In this document: piece after piece, positions 8,016 through 17,670 of the stretch
Position numbering within the stretch: the stretch's first letter is position 1
Layout of the letters: every line of letters begins with the position of its first letter
Source of the DNA: Penaeus vannamei
Lineage: Eukaryota > Arthropoda > Malacostraca > Decapoda > Penaeidae
Reading direction: 5' to 3'
NCBI RefSeq assembly: GCF_042767895.1
Contig: NC_091569.1
Coordinates: forward strand, 38,379,645 to 38,404,948
Length of the DNA stretch: 25,304 nucleotides
The notes under the pieces: generated by a model
Told to the model about the DNA's origin: nothing
The model's input: the letters and a program-made list of their open reading frames with translations, nothing else
Database searches by the model: none
Program-made: the position numbers and the translations under genes

Positions 8016-8150
8016 GGAAGGGATGGGGGGAAGAGAGAGGGAAAGAGAGTCTAGGTGGGAATGAGGAAGGGAGGGAGGAAGAGAGATAAGGAAGGAAGGA
8101 GAGAAAGAGAGAGAGACAGAGAGTGAGTGGGAGAAAGAGAGAGATGTTGC
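7905..8150 (+). repeat. 46-bp purine-rich tandem repeat
   Basis: GAATGAAAGAGAGTT occurs at 7942 and 7988, with a related copy near 8034, giving a 46-bp unit built on AGGAAGGGAGGGAGGAAGAG. It decays into (GA)n by 8150. Confidence 0.85.
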
Positions 8151-8404
8151 AACCTTAGCCTTGTAAAAAAAAAAAAAAAAAGGTTTATTCTTCCGGAAAT
8201 GAAAAATATATATTCATATATGTACCAACGCTGAGTTCTGAAAAAAGGTAGTCTTCTCTATTCATTTTATTTAGACATTCATATCGTGCAATAAAATGAT
8301 GAAAAAATGATGAATACAAGCAAAAAAATTTACTCGTCCTCTGTACAAGAGAGAAAAGGATGATTAGAGAAAGAAAGAATGAAGAAAGTCATTATCCCTG
8401 TGCT
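8151..8404. other. AT-rich spacer
   Basis: Contains a poly-A run near 8166 and an AATAAA word near 8290. No transcript structure can be tied to them. Confidence 0.4.
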
Positions 8405-8600
8405 ATACTATATTCTGTCTCGAACGGGAGAAAGAAAGAGACAGACCGACAGAGAAAAGGTAACAGAGGGAGATAGAGGGGGAGAGAGGAGGGAGGGAGG
8501 GAGAGACAGAGAGACAAAGAGGAGAGAAATAGAGAGAGAGACAGACAGAGAGAAAGACAGAGACAGAGACAGAGAGAGGGGGGAGAATACATAAAGAAGA
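8405..8600 (+). repeat. GA/GACA purine-rich microsatellite
   Basis: Imperfect GAGAGACAGA and GGGAGG repeats. The 71-95 codon frames on both strands across it are artefacts. Confidence 0.85.
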
Positions 8601-9017
8601 GGAAGAAGAAGAGAAGGGAAAACAGTGATATAGAGACTTTGATAAAAAAAATAAACATTGAGGAAAGGAAGAAGGAAAATTTTCAGACATTTTGTTTTAC
8701 AAGATAAAAGTAAAATGATTCTTTGTTTCAGGCGAAAATGAGAGCGACCAGAAAAGGAAATAACGGAGAGTCTGAGAGAGCGAAATAGAGAGAAATAAAG
8801 TTGTGAAGAAGCGAGATACTGGAGATAATGATTACATAGATAGATCGATAATCAAATGAAAATAAAGGTATATGAAGCAAGAGAAAAGGAAATATTTCGG
8901 CTTTTCTCTGCTTTTCTGAGACATTTCAGAGTGAAGGCAACGTGTGCATTCATAGAATATAAGCAGAACAAAGCCAAAGAAGATTAGAGAACCCTGGGAT
9001 AATATTTTTCCTTTACA
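8601..9017. other. AT-rich, non-repetitive segment
   Basis: A-rich sequence with scattered GA words. I find no splice pair, RNA motif or convincing open frame. Confidence 0.4.
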
Positions 9018-9152
9018 CTATTATTATTATTATTATTATTTTCATTGTTATTATTTTTGTTGCTTTTGTTGTTTGGAGTTTATGTTCTCTTAACATTATT
9101 ATCAATATCGTTGTTGTTGTTGTTATTATATTAGTATTTTTTATATTATTTA
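9018..9152. repeat. ATT and GTT trinucleotide microsatellite
   Basis: An (ATT)n block followed by imperfect (GTT)n and ATT units. The minus-strand 73-codon frame through it is an artefact. Confidence 0.85.
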
Positions 9153-9502
9153 AAAAGACTGAGGGCGCAAATCTCTCAATAATTCCTTTATGTTCCCTTC
9201 CGGGTGAGAAACTCTTGCAAACTAAATGCCGCACAGAAGAAGCAAGATTATTTTTTTCTTCTTTTTTTCTTTGTTTTTTGTAATACAGTGGTCGGTTTGT
9301 TGATGAATTCCGCGTGAATATTCTTCCAGTTTTATTCTAAGGAAAATGTAACGCATATGTCGCCACATTATTCCAGTGTTATATTCTGTACCCTGCTTTT
9401 TTTTTTAATTCTATAAGTAATGAAGAAAGATTTTTACCTTCACGTCAATACACAGGACGAAGGAATTTTGAGAATTCATTGTCGCAACCTTCTGGTGCGG
9501 TA
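9153..9502. other. Low-copy AT-rich segment
   Basis: Non-repetitive apart from T-runs. A GAGGGCGC core occurs at 9161-9168. No gene visible. Confidence 0.4.
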
Positions 9503-9573
9503 AATATTTACGTTTTCGTATAAGAATATGTCGTAAAAAGAATATTTACGTTTTCGTATAAGAATATGTCGTA
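9503..9573 (+). repeat. 38-bp tandem duplication
   Basis: A 33-base string beginning AATATTTACGTTTTCGTATA is present at 9503-9535 and, without change, at 9541-9573. The 5-base difference between block length and period is the linker AAAGA-type sequence. Identity suggests a recent event. Confidence 0.95.
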
Positions 9574-10704
9574 CAGAGACGTTAAGTAGTACCCGGTCAT
9601 ACTGAAGCCTAGAAAGCGTGAGTACCAGACTGCTCTAGCTAGGACCCGGAGTATAAGCGACCTTTTAAGTTTCTTATGTTACGAGAAAGGCTAGATCAGT
9701 AGCCACTGAAGGAGGTGTCATGCCGTCTGTTTTGACGATTGTTTAATGAGAATATAGCCATTAAAATAATTATTTCCCATCCTTTTTGAAAATTGAAAAG
9801 GCCAAAAGGATCGACCATATTCACCAAACATCCGCAACTTTTGTGGCGTTATCAAAATAAACCCCATGAGTTTTTTTCCAAAAATTTAATCAGATGCCAT
9901 GATACCTCTTCGAGTTAATAGTGAACTAGCCTTCCCCCTTATGTTACAAAGGCAACAGAAGCAACGGGTGAGCTACGACGCCTCTAACAATATATATTAT
10001 AACAGGTCGTATAGATAAGGAAGTGAGGATGTTAAGTCCTCAGTCAATCGAAATAAATACAAAGGGACACAAAGTATTTTATTTTATACTTCTATTATGC
10101 TAAGCTATTTGAGGGCATAGGTGAAGCCATGACCTCGTTTTAGGGAACTTTACGATGAGGAAAAGTTATGAGGTGACGCAGTTATGAGGCATCATCACTA
10201 ACGTCTTATATATTTCTAGGCAAGGGAGAATATAAGACATTTAATGCCATGAATTAAAATCAAAAGGAATACTAAGAGAAGTCTTTAATACTATTGAATG
10301 TGCATTCAGTAATTATCTATCAGTGTATATTATACATTTATCATACTGTCTACTGTCTCGTTCGGTAAATTCAGTTTGTATATCTTCAGGTCTACTTATA
10401 TAACTTGCAACATATTGAATTATAATAGTATTTTGTCACGATTTAACCTAGCCTTCAACTTACCAAATACACTACGAACCCAAAATGCCTGTAAATTCTA
10501 TTTTTTTATTGACACAGCATATAAAATAGATTCACTCAAAGTTCTGGCAACAGTTTTCAAGTCTTTCTGGGTTTTATCTTTAAGTTTGTAGTTGAATTAA
10601 TTCCATTTTATAAACACTGTACGATGTTTTGCCTTACATTAGCACTCCTTTTTAGCACAAGAACCTCTCACAAATTTGCTAATGGTTAACAGTTAAAACA
10701 AATC
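9574..10704. other. Longest low-copy AT-rich segment
   Basis: Over 1.1 kb without simple repeats. The only sizeable frame (10376-10591, plus) begins at TTG, not ATG, and encodes an unremarkable Phe/Leu/Ile-rich peptide, so I do not call it. The word AGTTATGAGG is repeated 18 bases apart near 10164. Composition is uniform. It could be intron, intergenic DNA or an unrecognised old transposable element. Confidence 0.4.
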
Positions 10705-10836
10705 CATGTGCTAGACATCAAAGGTCATATAGCACTATGGATAATTATTTTGTCGAAAAAGGGTAAAAATAGATTAACGATTAGGATAAAAATGTGTTAG
10801 ATGTCAAAGGATATAGAGCGTTATAGGATAATATCA
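10705..10836 (+). repeat. Diverged 88-bp duplication
   Basis: GTGCTAGACATCAAAGGTCA near 10708 and GTGTTAGATGTCAAAGGATA near 10795 are clearly related, and both are followed by an ATAGAGC/ATAGCAC-type word and GGATAAT. About three-quarters of the bases match across 40 bp, so the duplication is old. Confidence 0.6.
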
Positions 10837-11008
10837 CATGTATACAGTAAGTTTCTTGCATCCCCATAACTGTAACAAGCAAACGCCGATATAAAATAAA
10901 TATTTAACACTATGACCTAAGTATGATAATCATACGATATACTTAAGCGACCTTAATGAGACAATGCAATTAATGAATATGGAAATTAAGGTAAGATATG
11001 ATTTTGTA
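10837..11008. other. AT-rich spacer
   Basis: Non-repetitive AT-rich spacer. Nothing recognisable. Confidence 0.4.
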
Positions 11009-11016
11009 GTTGTTGT

Positions 11017-11057
<41 letters not shown>

Positions 11058-11066
11058 TTGTTGTTA
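11009..11066 (+). repeat. GTT/GCT trinucleotide-hexanucleotide microsatellite
   Basis: (GTT)n flanks about seven TTGCTG hexamers. Alternate GTT and GCT triplets give a Val-Ala or Thr-Ala string in frames crossing it, which are not genes. Confidence 0.95.
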
Positions 11067-11159
11067 TTTCTATTTCACAATCATATAAACCCATCTTTAT
11101 CTCTACGGATATGAAATTCACTGCCCTGGATCTAGACTATATACCTTTTATATGAAATG

Positions 11160-11470
11160 TTATCCTCAGTCAATTAAAACTGGCTTATCTGCCTGAGAGG
11201 ATTATATACATTTGTGAATAGTGAATAATGCAGTATTAAACATAAGTCGGAGATGCAAGAATGAATATAGAGTAAAGGAATAGTAAATAAAGTCAATAAT
11301 ACGTATATAACGAGTGAATTAAATGTATAAGAATAATGAGTATATAACGAGTGAATTAAGTGTATTAATAGTAAATAAAGTCAATAGTCAGTAGATAAAA
11401 ATTAGATAAAGAGTAAATGAATGAATAATGAATAAATACAGCAAATATAGAGTAAATAAAGACCATATTA
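11160..11470 (+). repeat. Degenerate AT-rich repeat with AGTAAATAAAGTCAATA units
   Basis: GTATATAACGAGTGAATTAA occurs at 11303 and 11340 (period 37). AGTAAATAAAGTCAATA occurs near 11282 and 11370 (period about 88), and shorter GAGTAAAT words recur to 11460. This is a nested, decayed tandem array. Confidence 0.7.
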
Positions 11471-11619
11471 AAATGGAGTCGAGGAAAGCTGGAGAAAAAA
11501 CGCAAAAAATAACTCCAGACTTTCCTTTTTCCGTATATTGCACAGCTGTTGTAATTGCACTTACGCACATACAAATACGCACACGCAGATATAGATATAT
11601 ACGTACACACACATGAAAA
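11471..11619. other. Low-copy spacer
   Basis: Non-repetitive until CA words begin near 11570. The plus-strand 62-codon frame through it (11428-11616) is unremarkable. No gene called. Confidence 0.35.
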
Positions 11620-12198
<579 letters not shown>

Positions 12199-12239
12199 AA
12201 TCTTCAAAGATTCGTATTAATCTTCAAAGATTCGTATTT
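12199..12239 (+). repeat. 20-bp perfect tandem duplication
   Basis: ATCTTCAAAGATTCGTATTA is present twice in succession with one difference at the end. Its first half contains the inverted pair ATCTT/AAGAT around CA. Confidence 0.9.
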
Positions 12240-12260
12240 ATCATCCTGAGAACCTCCTAG

Positions 12261-13040
12261 CCCCCCCCCCCTCCCTCCCTTCTCCCTCCCTCTCCCCTGC
12301 GTTTGTCTCCCCAATTTTGCTTATCCTTAAGATTTTATCCCCCTTCGCCTCCTCTCTCTCCTCCTCTCCCCCCCCCCCTCCTCCAGGCCTCTTCTCTGCC
12401 TCATTTGCTTCCTCTCTCTCTCTTTCATCTTTTCATGCGCCTCTCCTCATTTTCTAAGGGTTTTTCTCCTTCCCTCTCCCTCTTCATTCTTTTCTCTTTT
12501 TTTTTTTCTTCCCTTCTCCGAGCTTCCTCTCACCATCTCTGGCTTGTCTCCCCTCTCCCAAATTCCTTTTTCTCTATCCTAGCTTCTCCCCTCTCCACTC
12601 TTTCACTCCTTCTTTTTCTTAGCCACATCTGCCTCTTCTTTTTCCCCTCTCTCATCTCCCTTCTCCCGTCTCCCTTCTATCCTCTCCCATCCCCTCTCCC
12701 TTCATCCCCTCTTTCTCCTCATCCCCCTCTCCCCTTTTCTAATTCCCTCAACTCCTCGACTTCCCCTCTCCTGGCCTCCTCTCTCTCTTCTCCCCTCTTC
12801 CCCCTCTCCCATCTCCTAACTTCCCCAACCCGCTTCCCCTTTCGCATCTCCCCTCACCCCCCCCCCTCTCCCATCTCCCCTCACCCCCTCTTTCCTCATC
12901 TCTTCTCCCCCTTTCCCCTCTCCCCTCACTCCCCTTTTCTCCTCTCCCAACTCCCCCCAACCCTCATCCCCTTCTCCCCCCCACACCCTTCTCCCCTTCC
13001 CCCACCTCTCCTCTCCCCTCACCCCGCCCCTTCCCTCAAG
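12261..13040. repeat. CT/CCT polypyrimidine tract
   Basis: Almost 800 bases of C and T with occasional A or G, organised as loose CCCCTCTCCCATCTCCC-like units on the right side (about 12650-13030). A plus-strand frame of 254 codons from 12303 crosses it; it encodes Ser/Pro/Leu low-complexity sequence and is an artefact of composition. The minus strand is purine-rich with many G-runs. Confidence 0.9.
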
Positions 13041-13112
13041 TATAATGGCGCCCTCCCGCGGCTATAAAGCTGAGACGAAAGGTATTACGGCTTCGTCCAC
13101 GCCATCTGCAGG
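13041..13112. promoter_or_regulatory. CpG-containing island with TATA-like box
   Basis: About 70 bases of unique sequence sit between a pyrimidine tract on the left and a purine tract on the right. It contains CTATAAAG (13062-13069) and, on the minus strand, GAGGGCGC (13055-13048). The layout would suit a short, possibly divergent promoter, but no initiator motif or transcript is visible. Confidence 0.3.
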
Positions 13113-13405
13113 AGAGGGGAGGGGGGCGGGGGCGTAGGGAGGGGAGGGAGGGAAGGGAGAGGGACATGGGCGGGAGATGTGGGGGGAAGGAGGGAGGGGG
13201 AGGGAGGGAGATACGGGCGTGGGAGTAGATGGGGAGGGAGAGGGACATGGGCGGGAGACATGGGGGGAGGAGGGAAGGGGAGGGAGGGAGACGTGAGTGT
13301 GGGCGTAGGAGGAGTGGGAAGGAACACGGGCGTAAAGCGTAGAAGGAGGGAAGAAGGGAGGGACACGCGGGTGAGGCAAAGAGGGAAGAAAAGAGACTGC
13401 GACAT
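13113..13405 (+). repeat. G-rich purine tract with 81-bp duplication
   Basis: GAGAGGGACATGGGCGGGAG occurs at 13157 and 13238, giving an 81-bp period over about two copies. The flanks are GGGAGG-type purine repeats with several quadruplex-compatible G-run sets. A related CACGGGCGT/CATGGGCGT word recurs up to 13415. Confidence 0.85.
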
Positions 13406-13880
13406 GGGCGTGGAGCATGTAAACGCTTATTTAAATCCTCTTAAGCCATACCTTCACTTCCCGTACCGTTTAATCTCCTTTATCCAGAAGAAGAGACAAA
13501 AAAAAAATCAAAAACAAAACAAAAAACGACCGAAATGCGTCATTGTTCGAATAATCAACAAAAAACAAAAAAAAAAAAAATGGCCGGGGATATTGCGCCA
13601 GCCTCTACTTGCTTTATTATCTCGTGGCAATTAGAGCAAGCTTAATTACACGAGAAGGTTATAAAGCGTTTAGTTAATAATGACCCGCGGCTGTGATAGC
13701 TCCAGCGGCGAATTCCACAGTTAAATACACGAGTTCTGAGAATAGCCATGAACTCCGTGGAACATTATATCTCCTAAAAAAATCTATTTCTTCACCATTC
13801 TCTTCATTCATTCATTCCTCCGAATAAAGGTTCATTCGAAGCATTGATCCGAACCCAATCAAACCCAGTTTCGAACTCAA
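13406..13880. other. Low-copy segment with clustered ATTA-type sites
   Basis: Mainly unique sequence with two A-rich patches near 13500 and 13570. Between 13612 and 13682 there are TTTATTA, CAATTAGAG, TTAATTACA and GTTAATAATG, all resembling homeodomain or related binding words, within a stretch that also has CpGs. The word TACACGAG occurs at 13647 and 13726. It could be a conserved non-coding element; nothing shows coding potential. Confidence 0.3.
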
Positions 13881-13976
13881 TTCAATTACCATAATAACAA
13901 TAACAATAGTAATGATAATAATAATGATGATAAGAATAAGAATAAGAATGATAATAATAAGAAGAAGAAGAAGATG
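13881..13976 (+). repeat. AAT/GAT/AAG trinucleotide repeat
   Basis: Imperfect AATAAC, GATAAT, AAGAAT and (AAG)n units. The minus-strand 70-codon frame across it is an Ile-rich artefact. Confidence 0.85.
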
Positions 13977-14212
13977 AAAATTAACGATAACATGCGATCG
14001 TCGAAACAGCTTTTCAAATCGCATTCCTTTTTACGCTCGTTATCCCCTCTCCCTCGTGTCGTTAGAGTGTTATTTTTAAAAAGAGAAAATGGGTACGTTA
14101 TCCCCCGGCAGAAAGGTGCTTGTAAGGAGCAATATCAGTGGCGTTTGATTTCCAGAAAGGGCCTTGTCGTTTTCATAATACAGCCGGGAGGGTCTGTGTA
14201 CTTCAGATCGTG
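13977..14212. other. Low-copy segment upstream of a TATA box
   Basis: A non-repetitive, moderately CpG-containing segment ending at a TATAAAAG sequence. The plus frame that starts near 13974 is mixed in composition for about 75 codons before entering the purine tract. Its start lies in the AAT repeat and no splice site bounds it, so I do not call it as a gene. The segment may be promoter sequence. Confidence 0.3.
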
Positions 14213-14220
14213 TATAAAAG
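14213..14220 (+). promoter_or_regulatory. TATA box TATAAAAG
   Basis: A full match to the metazoan TATA consensus, in CpG-containing unique sequence and directly followed by the GGAGGGAGAG purine tract. A start site would be expected near 14243, where the sequence is GA-rich without an initiator. The match is clear; function is inference. Confidence 0.3.
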
Positions 14221-14790
14221 GGAGGGAGAGAAATTGGAAGAAAATAGAGAAAATAAGGAGAGGTGGTGGTGGTGGAGGAATGTGGGGAGGAGGAAGAGGA
14301 GAAGGAGGTGGAGGAGGAAGAGGAGAGGGAGGAGGAGGAGGTGGAAAGGATGGAGGAATAGAGGAAGGGGAGGAGGAGGTGGTGGTGTTGGAGGAATATG
14401 GGGAGGAGGAGGAGGAGGTGAAGGAATCGAGGAAGGGGAGGAGGAGGTGGTGGTGGAGGAATAAGGAGAGGGGAAAGACGGGGAGGAAGAGGAGAGGGGA
14501 GGAGGAAAGGATGGAGGAATAGAGGAAGGGGGGGAGGAGGTGGTGATGGAGGAAAAGAGGAGGGAAAGGAGGAGGAATAAAGGAGGGAAAGGAGGAGGTG
14601 GCGGTGGAGGAAGAGGAGGTGGTGCAGGAAAAGAGCTGGTGGAGGAGGAGGATATGGAAGAGGGGGGAAGGGGAGGGGACGTGGGAGGAGGAGGAGGAGG
14701 AGCAGAGGGAAGAGGAAGGAGGAGAATGAGGAGGAAGAGGGGAAGTAGGAGGGCGAAGGGGAGGTTAAGAGGAGGAATAAGATAAAAAGG
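14221..14790 (+). repeat. GGA/GGT polypurine minisatellite
   Basis: About 570 bases of GAGGAGGAGGTGGTGGTGGA-like repeats with longer-range similarity of roughly 65-110 bp (the word GAGGAATAGAGGAAGGGG occurs near 14352 and 14514). The plus strand encodes Gly/Glu strings and the minus strand Pro/Ser strings in long open frames, including 220 codons on minus (14865-14203). All are artefacts of stop-free repeats. Confidence 0.9.
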
Positions 14791-15084
14791 AAGACGAAGG
14801 AAATAAAAAAGAAGATGGAGGAAGATGAGGGAAGAAAAGAGCAGATGAAAAAAAAAAAGAATCAAACAAAAAACTCATCTAACAAACAAAACAAAACACA
14901 AAATCAAAAAAACACAGACACCCTCCCCCCTCCCACCGCTTCTAACCCCCACTCCACCCCCTACCAAAAAAAAAAAAAAAGAATCACATCCATGGGATTC
15001 AACCCACCCCCCACCCCCATCCCCCTACCCTACCCCACCCCACCCCGACCCTCCTACCTCCTACCTTCCCTTCCCCAAAATACA
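14791..15084. repeat. A-rich stretch then C-rich tract
   Basis: Poly-A and AAAC-type words to about 14915, then a CCCCACCCC-rich tract to about 15075 with one A-run at 14966. No gene. Confidence 0.7.
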
Positions 15085-15214
15085 AATTGAGTCGAAGCTG
15101 AAACATTACCTTCCTCTATTCCGCCATTACCTGACTTATGAGCTGTAATTACACGCTCTTCCTCTTGTCCCGCTTTCGCCTTCCTTCCAGATTCGGCTGT
15201 TATTGTCCTCTTAG
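15085..15214. other. Unique island with palindromic TGTAATTACA
   Basis: A non-repetitive stretch between a C-rich tract (left) and a G-rich tract (right). TGTAATTACA (15144-15153) is a perfect 10-bp palindrome with a TAATTA core. The string TAATTACACG (15146-15155) is shared with the low-copy segment at 13643-13652. No coding evidence. Confidence 0.3.
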
Positions 15215-15552
15215 TGGGGGAGGAGGAGGTGGGGTGGATGGGGGGAAGGGAGGTGGTGGGGGATGGGGATGGGGCTGGATGGGAGGGAGGGGGAAAGGAA
15301 GGGAGGGAAGGGAGGGAGGGTGGGGGAAGGGAGGGAGGAGAGGGGTGGAAGGGGATGTGGGTGTGGGGGAAGGGAGACAGGGAGAGGGGTGGGGAGGATG
15401 GGCGAAGGGAAGGGAGGGAGCGAGGGAGGGAGAGGGGTGGAGGGGTGGAGGGGGGAAGGGAGGGAGGGAGAAGGGAAGGGGTGAGGAGGAGGGGGGAAGG
15501 GAGGGAAGGAGAGAGGGAGAGGAGAGGAGAGGTGGGGGGAATGGGAAGGGGT
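15215..15552 (+). repeat. G-rich purine tract
   Basis: GGGGAAGGGAGGGAGG and GGTGGGGAGG-type units with many quadruplex-compatible G-runs. Frames on both strands are open for over 110 codons (Gly/Arg/Glu on plus, Pro/Ser on minus) without coding character. Confidence 0.9.
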
Positions 15553-15554
15553 TC

Positions 15555-16595
15555 ATTTATATAGAGAGAAATAGACAGATAGAAATATAGAGACAGATAT
15601 ATAGATAGATAGATAGATGTATAGACAGATAGATAGGTAGACAGATCGTCAGCTACTATTTAGATAGATACGGATTTAGCTAAAAATAGATAGATAAACA
15701 AATATATATAGATGTAGATAGACAGATATATAGATAGATGTAGATAGACAGATATATAGATAGATGTAGATAGACAGATATATAGATAGATGTAGATAGA
15801 CAGATATATAGATAGATGTAGATAGACAGATTTATAGATAGATGCAGATAGACAGTTATATAGATAGATGTAGATAGACAGATATATAGATAGATGTAGA
15901 TAGACAGATATATAGATAGATGTAGAGAGACAGATATATAGATAGATGTAGATAGACAGATATAGATAGATGCAGATAGACAGACATATAGATATAAGTA
16001 GATAGACAGATATACAGATAGATGTAGATAGACAGATATATAGATAGATGTAGATAGACAGATTTGTAAATATATATAGATAGACAGATATATAGATAGA
16101 TATAGACAGATATATAGATAGATGTAGATAGACAGATATATAGATAGATGCAGATAGACAGATATATAGATAGATGTAGATAGACAGATATATAGATAGA
16201 TATAGATAGACATATAGATAGATGTAGATAGACAGATATATAGATAGATGTAGATAGACAGACATATAGATAGATGTAGATAGACAGACATATAGATAGA
16301 TGTAGATAGACAGATATATAGATAGATGTAGATAGACAGACATATAGATAGATGTAGATAGACAGACATATAGATAGATGTAGATAGACAGGTATATAGA
16401 TAGATGAAGATAGACAGATATATAGACAGATGTAGATAGACAGATTTGTAAATAGATATAGATAGACAGATATATAGATATAGATAGACAGATATATAGA
16501 TATATGTAGATAGACAGATTTGTAAATAGATATAGATAGACAGATATATAGATATAGATAGACAGATGTAGAGATAGATGTAGATAGATATATAC
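15555..16595 (+). repeat. GATA/GACA satellite with 26-bp unit
   Basis: The unit TAGATAGACAGATATATAGA plus TAGATG is 26 bp; GACAGATA at 15721 and 15747 fixes the period. About 34 copies run from 15700 to 16590, with variants such as GACAGACATATA and GACAGATTTATA and some shortened units. The left end is simpler (TAGA)n. No stop codon occurs on the minus strand of the unit, so a 368-codon minus frame (16766-15660) runs through it as an Ile/Tyr/Leu/Ser repeat of 26 residues. I regard that frame as an artefact. Confidence 0.93.
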
Positions 16596-16598
16596 TGA

Positions 16599-16623
16599 TG
16601 TATACGTATACACCATATATGGT
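16599..16623. promoter_or_regulatory. Adjacent perfect palindromes, the second a CArG box
   Basis: TGTATACGTATACA (16599-16612) is a 14-bp perfect palindrome. ACCATATATGGT (16612-16623) is a second one sharing its first base. CCATATATGG (16613-16622) matches the CArG consensus CC(A/T)6GG bound by SRF-type MADS factors. They sit exactly where the GATA satellite ends and low-copy DNA begins. Confidence 0.4.
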
Positions 16624-16998
16624 AGTTGGTGCATTAAAAGCCCAAAGAAAATCGTAAAGTGCAAAGTTCTCTTCCTTCCTCCTTTCCTTTTCTCCCTCAC
16701 TGAGCCCTTCCTGAGTTTACGTTCACAGAAACAGCAGAACGAACATTCCCGCTTTCGTTCCTCCACTCAGCCAGTTTCACCCTCGGAACGTCAGCTTACA
16801 ACCACGTTCTCCTGCTCCGGCATTCTGCGAACGTACTAACAGATTCTGCACACTCTATAGTTGTCAGCTTAAACACACGTGCTCGCTGTATGCTCAGACA
16901 ATGCCAATATGCGCAAAAAAGTTTCGTCTTGCAAACACACACACTTACTTTCAGCTTTTACTCACAGTGTTTCTCTGCTTAAACTTTTTTTTTTCCAG
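16624..16998. other. Low-copy segment between CArG box and microexon candidate
   Basis: A non-repetitive, CpG-containing segment of mixed composition. TTAAAAG occurs at about 16634, 20 bases after the CArG box. No long open frame or strong donor occurs on the plus strand before 17019. It could be promoter plus untranslated exon or an intron end. Confidence 0.35.
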
Positions 16999-17018
16999 AC
17001 TCCACATACACAGTCAAC
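16999..17018 (+). other. Candidate 20-nt microexon
   Basis: A possible branch point (CTTAAAC at about 16978-16984), a run of 11 T, and CCAG ending at 16998 make a strong 3' splice acceptor. Twenty bases later GTAAGTAA (from 17019) is a strong 5' donor. The enclosed sequence ACTCCACATACACAGTCAAC is not a multiple of three. If the acceptor is not used, the donor could belong to a longer exon starting further left. Both splice signals are visible; use is inference. Confidence 0.3.
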
Positions 17019-17220
17019 GTAAGTAAACAATGTTGCACTGCATACGATAACAGCCTGGGAGACGTAGCTGTATCGATGTGTGGATAGTTTCATCCTACAC
17101 ACGTGCGCGCGTTCGTACACATACACACGAGCACGCGCATCTCGCATACGTACACGTAAACACACATACACACACATACAGGTACATCATGGCAAATATA
17201 TACGGGCACAATCACACACA
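17019..17220. other. Low-copy to CA-rich spacer
   Basis: Mixed-composition sequence becoming ACAC-rich. The minus-strand 71-codon frame (17177-16962) overlaps the microexon candidate and is not supported by a start context or family resemblance. Confidence 0.35.
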
Positions 17221-17276
17221 CAAACACACACACTAGCTCACTCACTCACTCACTCACTCACTCACTCACTCAATCA

Positions 17277-17358
<82 letters not shown>

Positions 17359-17367
17359 CACACACGG
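17221..17367 (+). repeat. (ACTC)n followed by (CA)n microsatellite
   Basis: About ten CTCA tetramers at 17237-17279 lead into a (CA)n of roughly 70 bases. A Thr-His/Ser-Leu frame across it is an artefact. Confidence 0.95.
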
Positions 17368-17670
17368 CACGCTAACTTACACACATACACACTTTCCCAA
17401 CATGCACATAACACATATTCCACAAACGGGAATCCGAGTTAATTTGCACACTCGCTGCTCGTCGAGGCCCTGGTCCCCCCTACCCCCCACCCCCCCCACC
17501 CACGATACAGACACATTATGCCATTAATTCGCAACTACAGATAATACATGATTGTTGAGCGAAATTGCACGACGTTGCCAATGATATACAGCGTTGGACG
17601 AGATAAATATCGTTGTATTTATAGGATCTGCTGCGAACTGCACGGCGCGTCACAGTCTTCGTTAAGTAAA
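17368..17670. other. Low-copy segment with C-rich patch
   Basis: A short C-rich run at 17475-17502 and otherwise unique sequence. No RNA gene or splice pair. The plus 63-codon frame (17548-17739) has no family resemblance. Confidence 0.4.

Noticed and set aside
10376..10591. 71-codon plus-strand frame in low-copy DNA
   Set aside because: It begins at TTG, not ATG, and has no acceptor at its start or recognisable motif.
9574..11008. Possible endogenous viral or transposon remnant in the longest low-copy interval
   Set aside because: No polymerase, integrase, capsid or terminal-repeat signature could be recognised on either strand. Low copy number cannot be judged from one window.
12303..13067. 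254-codon plus-strand open frame rich in Ser, Pro and Leu
   Set aside because: It lies entirely in a CT-rich tract, where stop codons are almost impossible, and has no recognisable domain.
14203..14865. 220-codon minus-strand proline/serine-rich frame and overlapping glycine-rich plus frames
   Set aside because: GGA/GGT repeats lack stop codons on both strands, and opposite-strand frames are equally long, as expected for an artefact.
15660..16766. 368-codon minus-strand open frame, Ile/Tyr/Leu/Ser-rich, apparently membrane-spanning repeats
   Set aside because: The 26-bp GATA/GACA unit has no stop codon in any minus-strand frame, so the frame is open by composition, and the residues repeat every 26 as the DNA does. 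Only the first 40 or so residues lie outside the satellite.
17221..17367. Short regular repeats as a possible CRISPR array
   Set aside because: These and similar blocks are simple tandem microsatellites without unique spacers of constant length, in a eukaryotic context.
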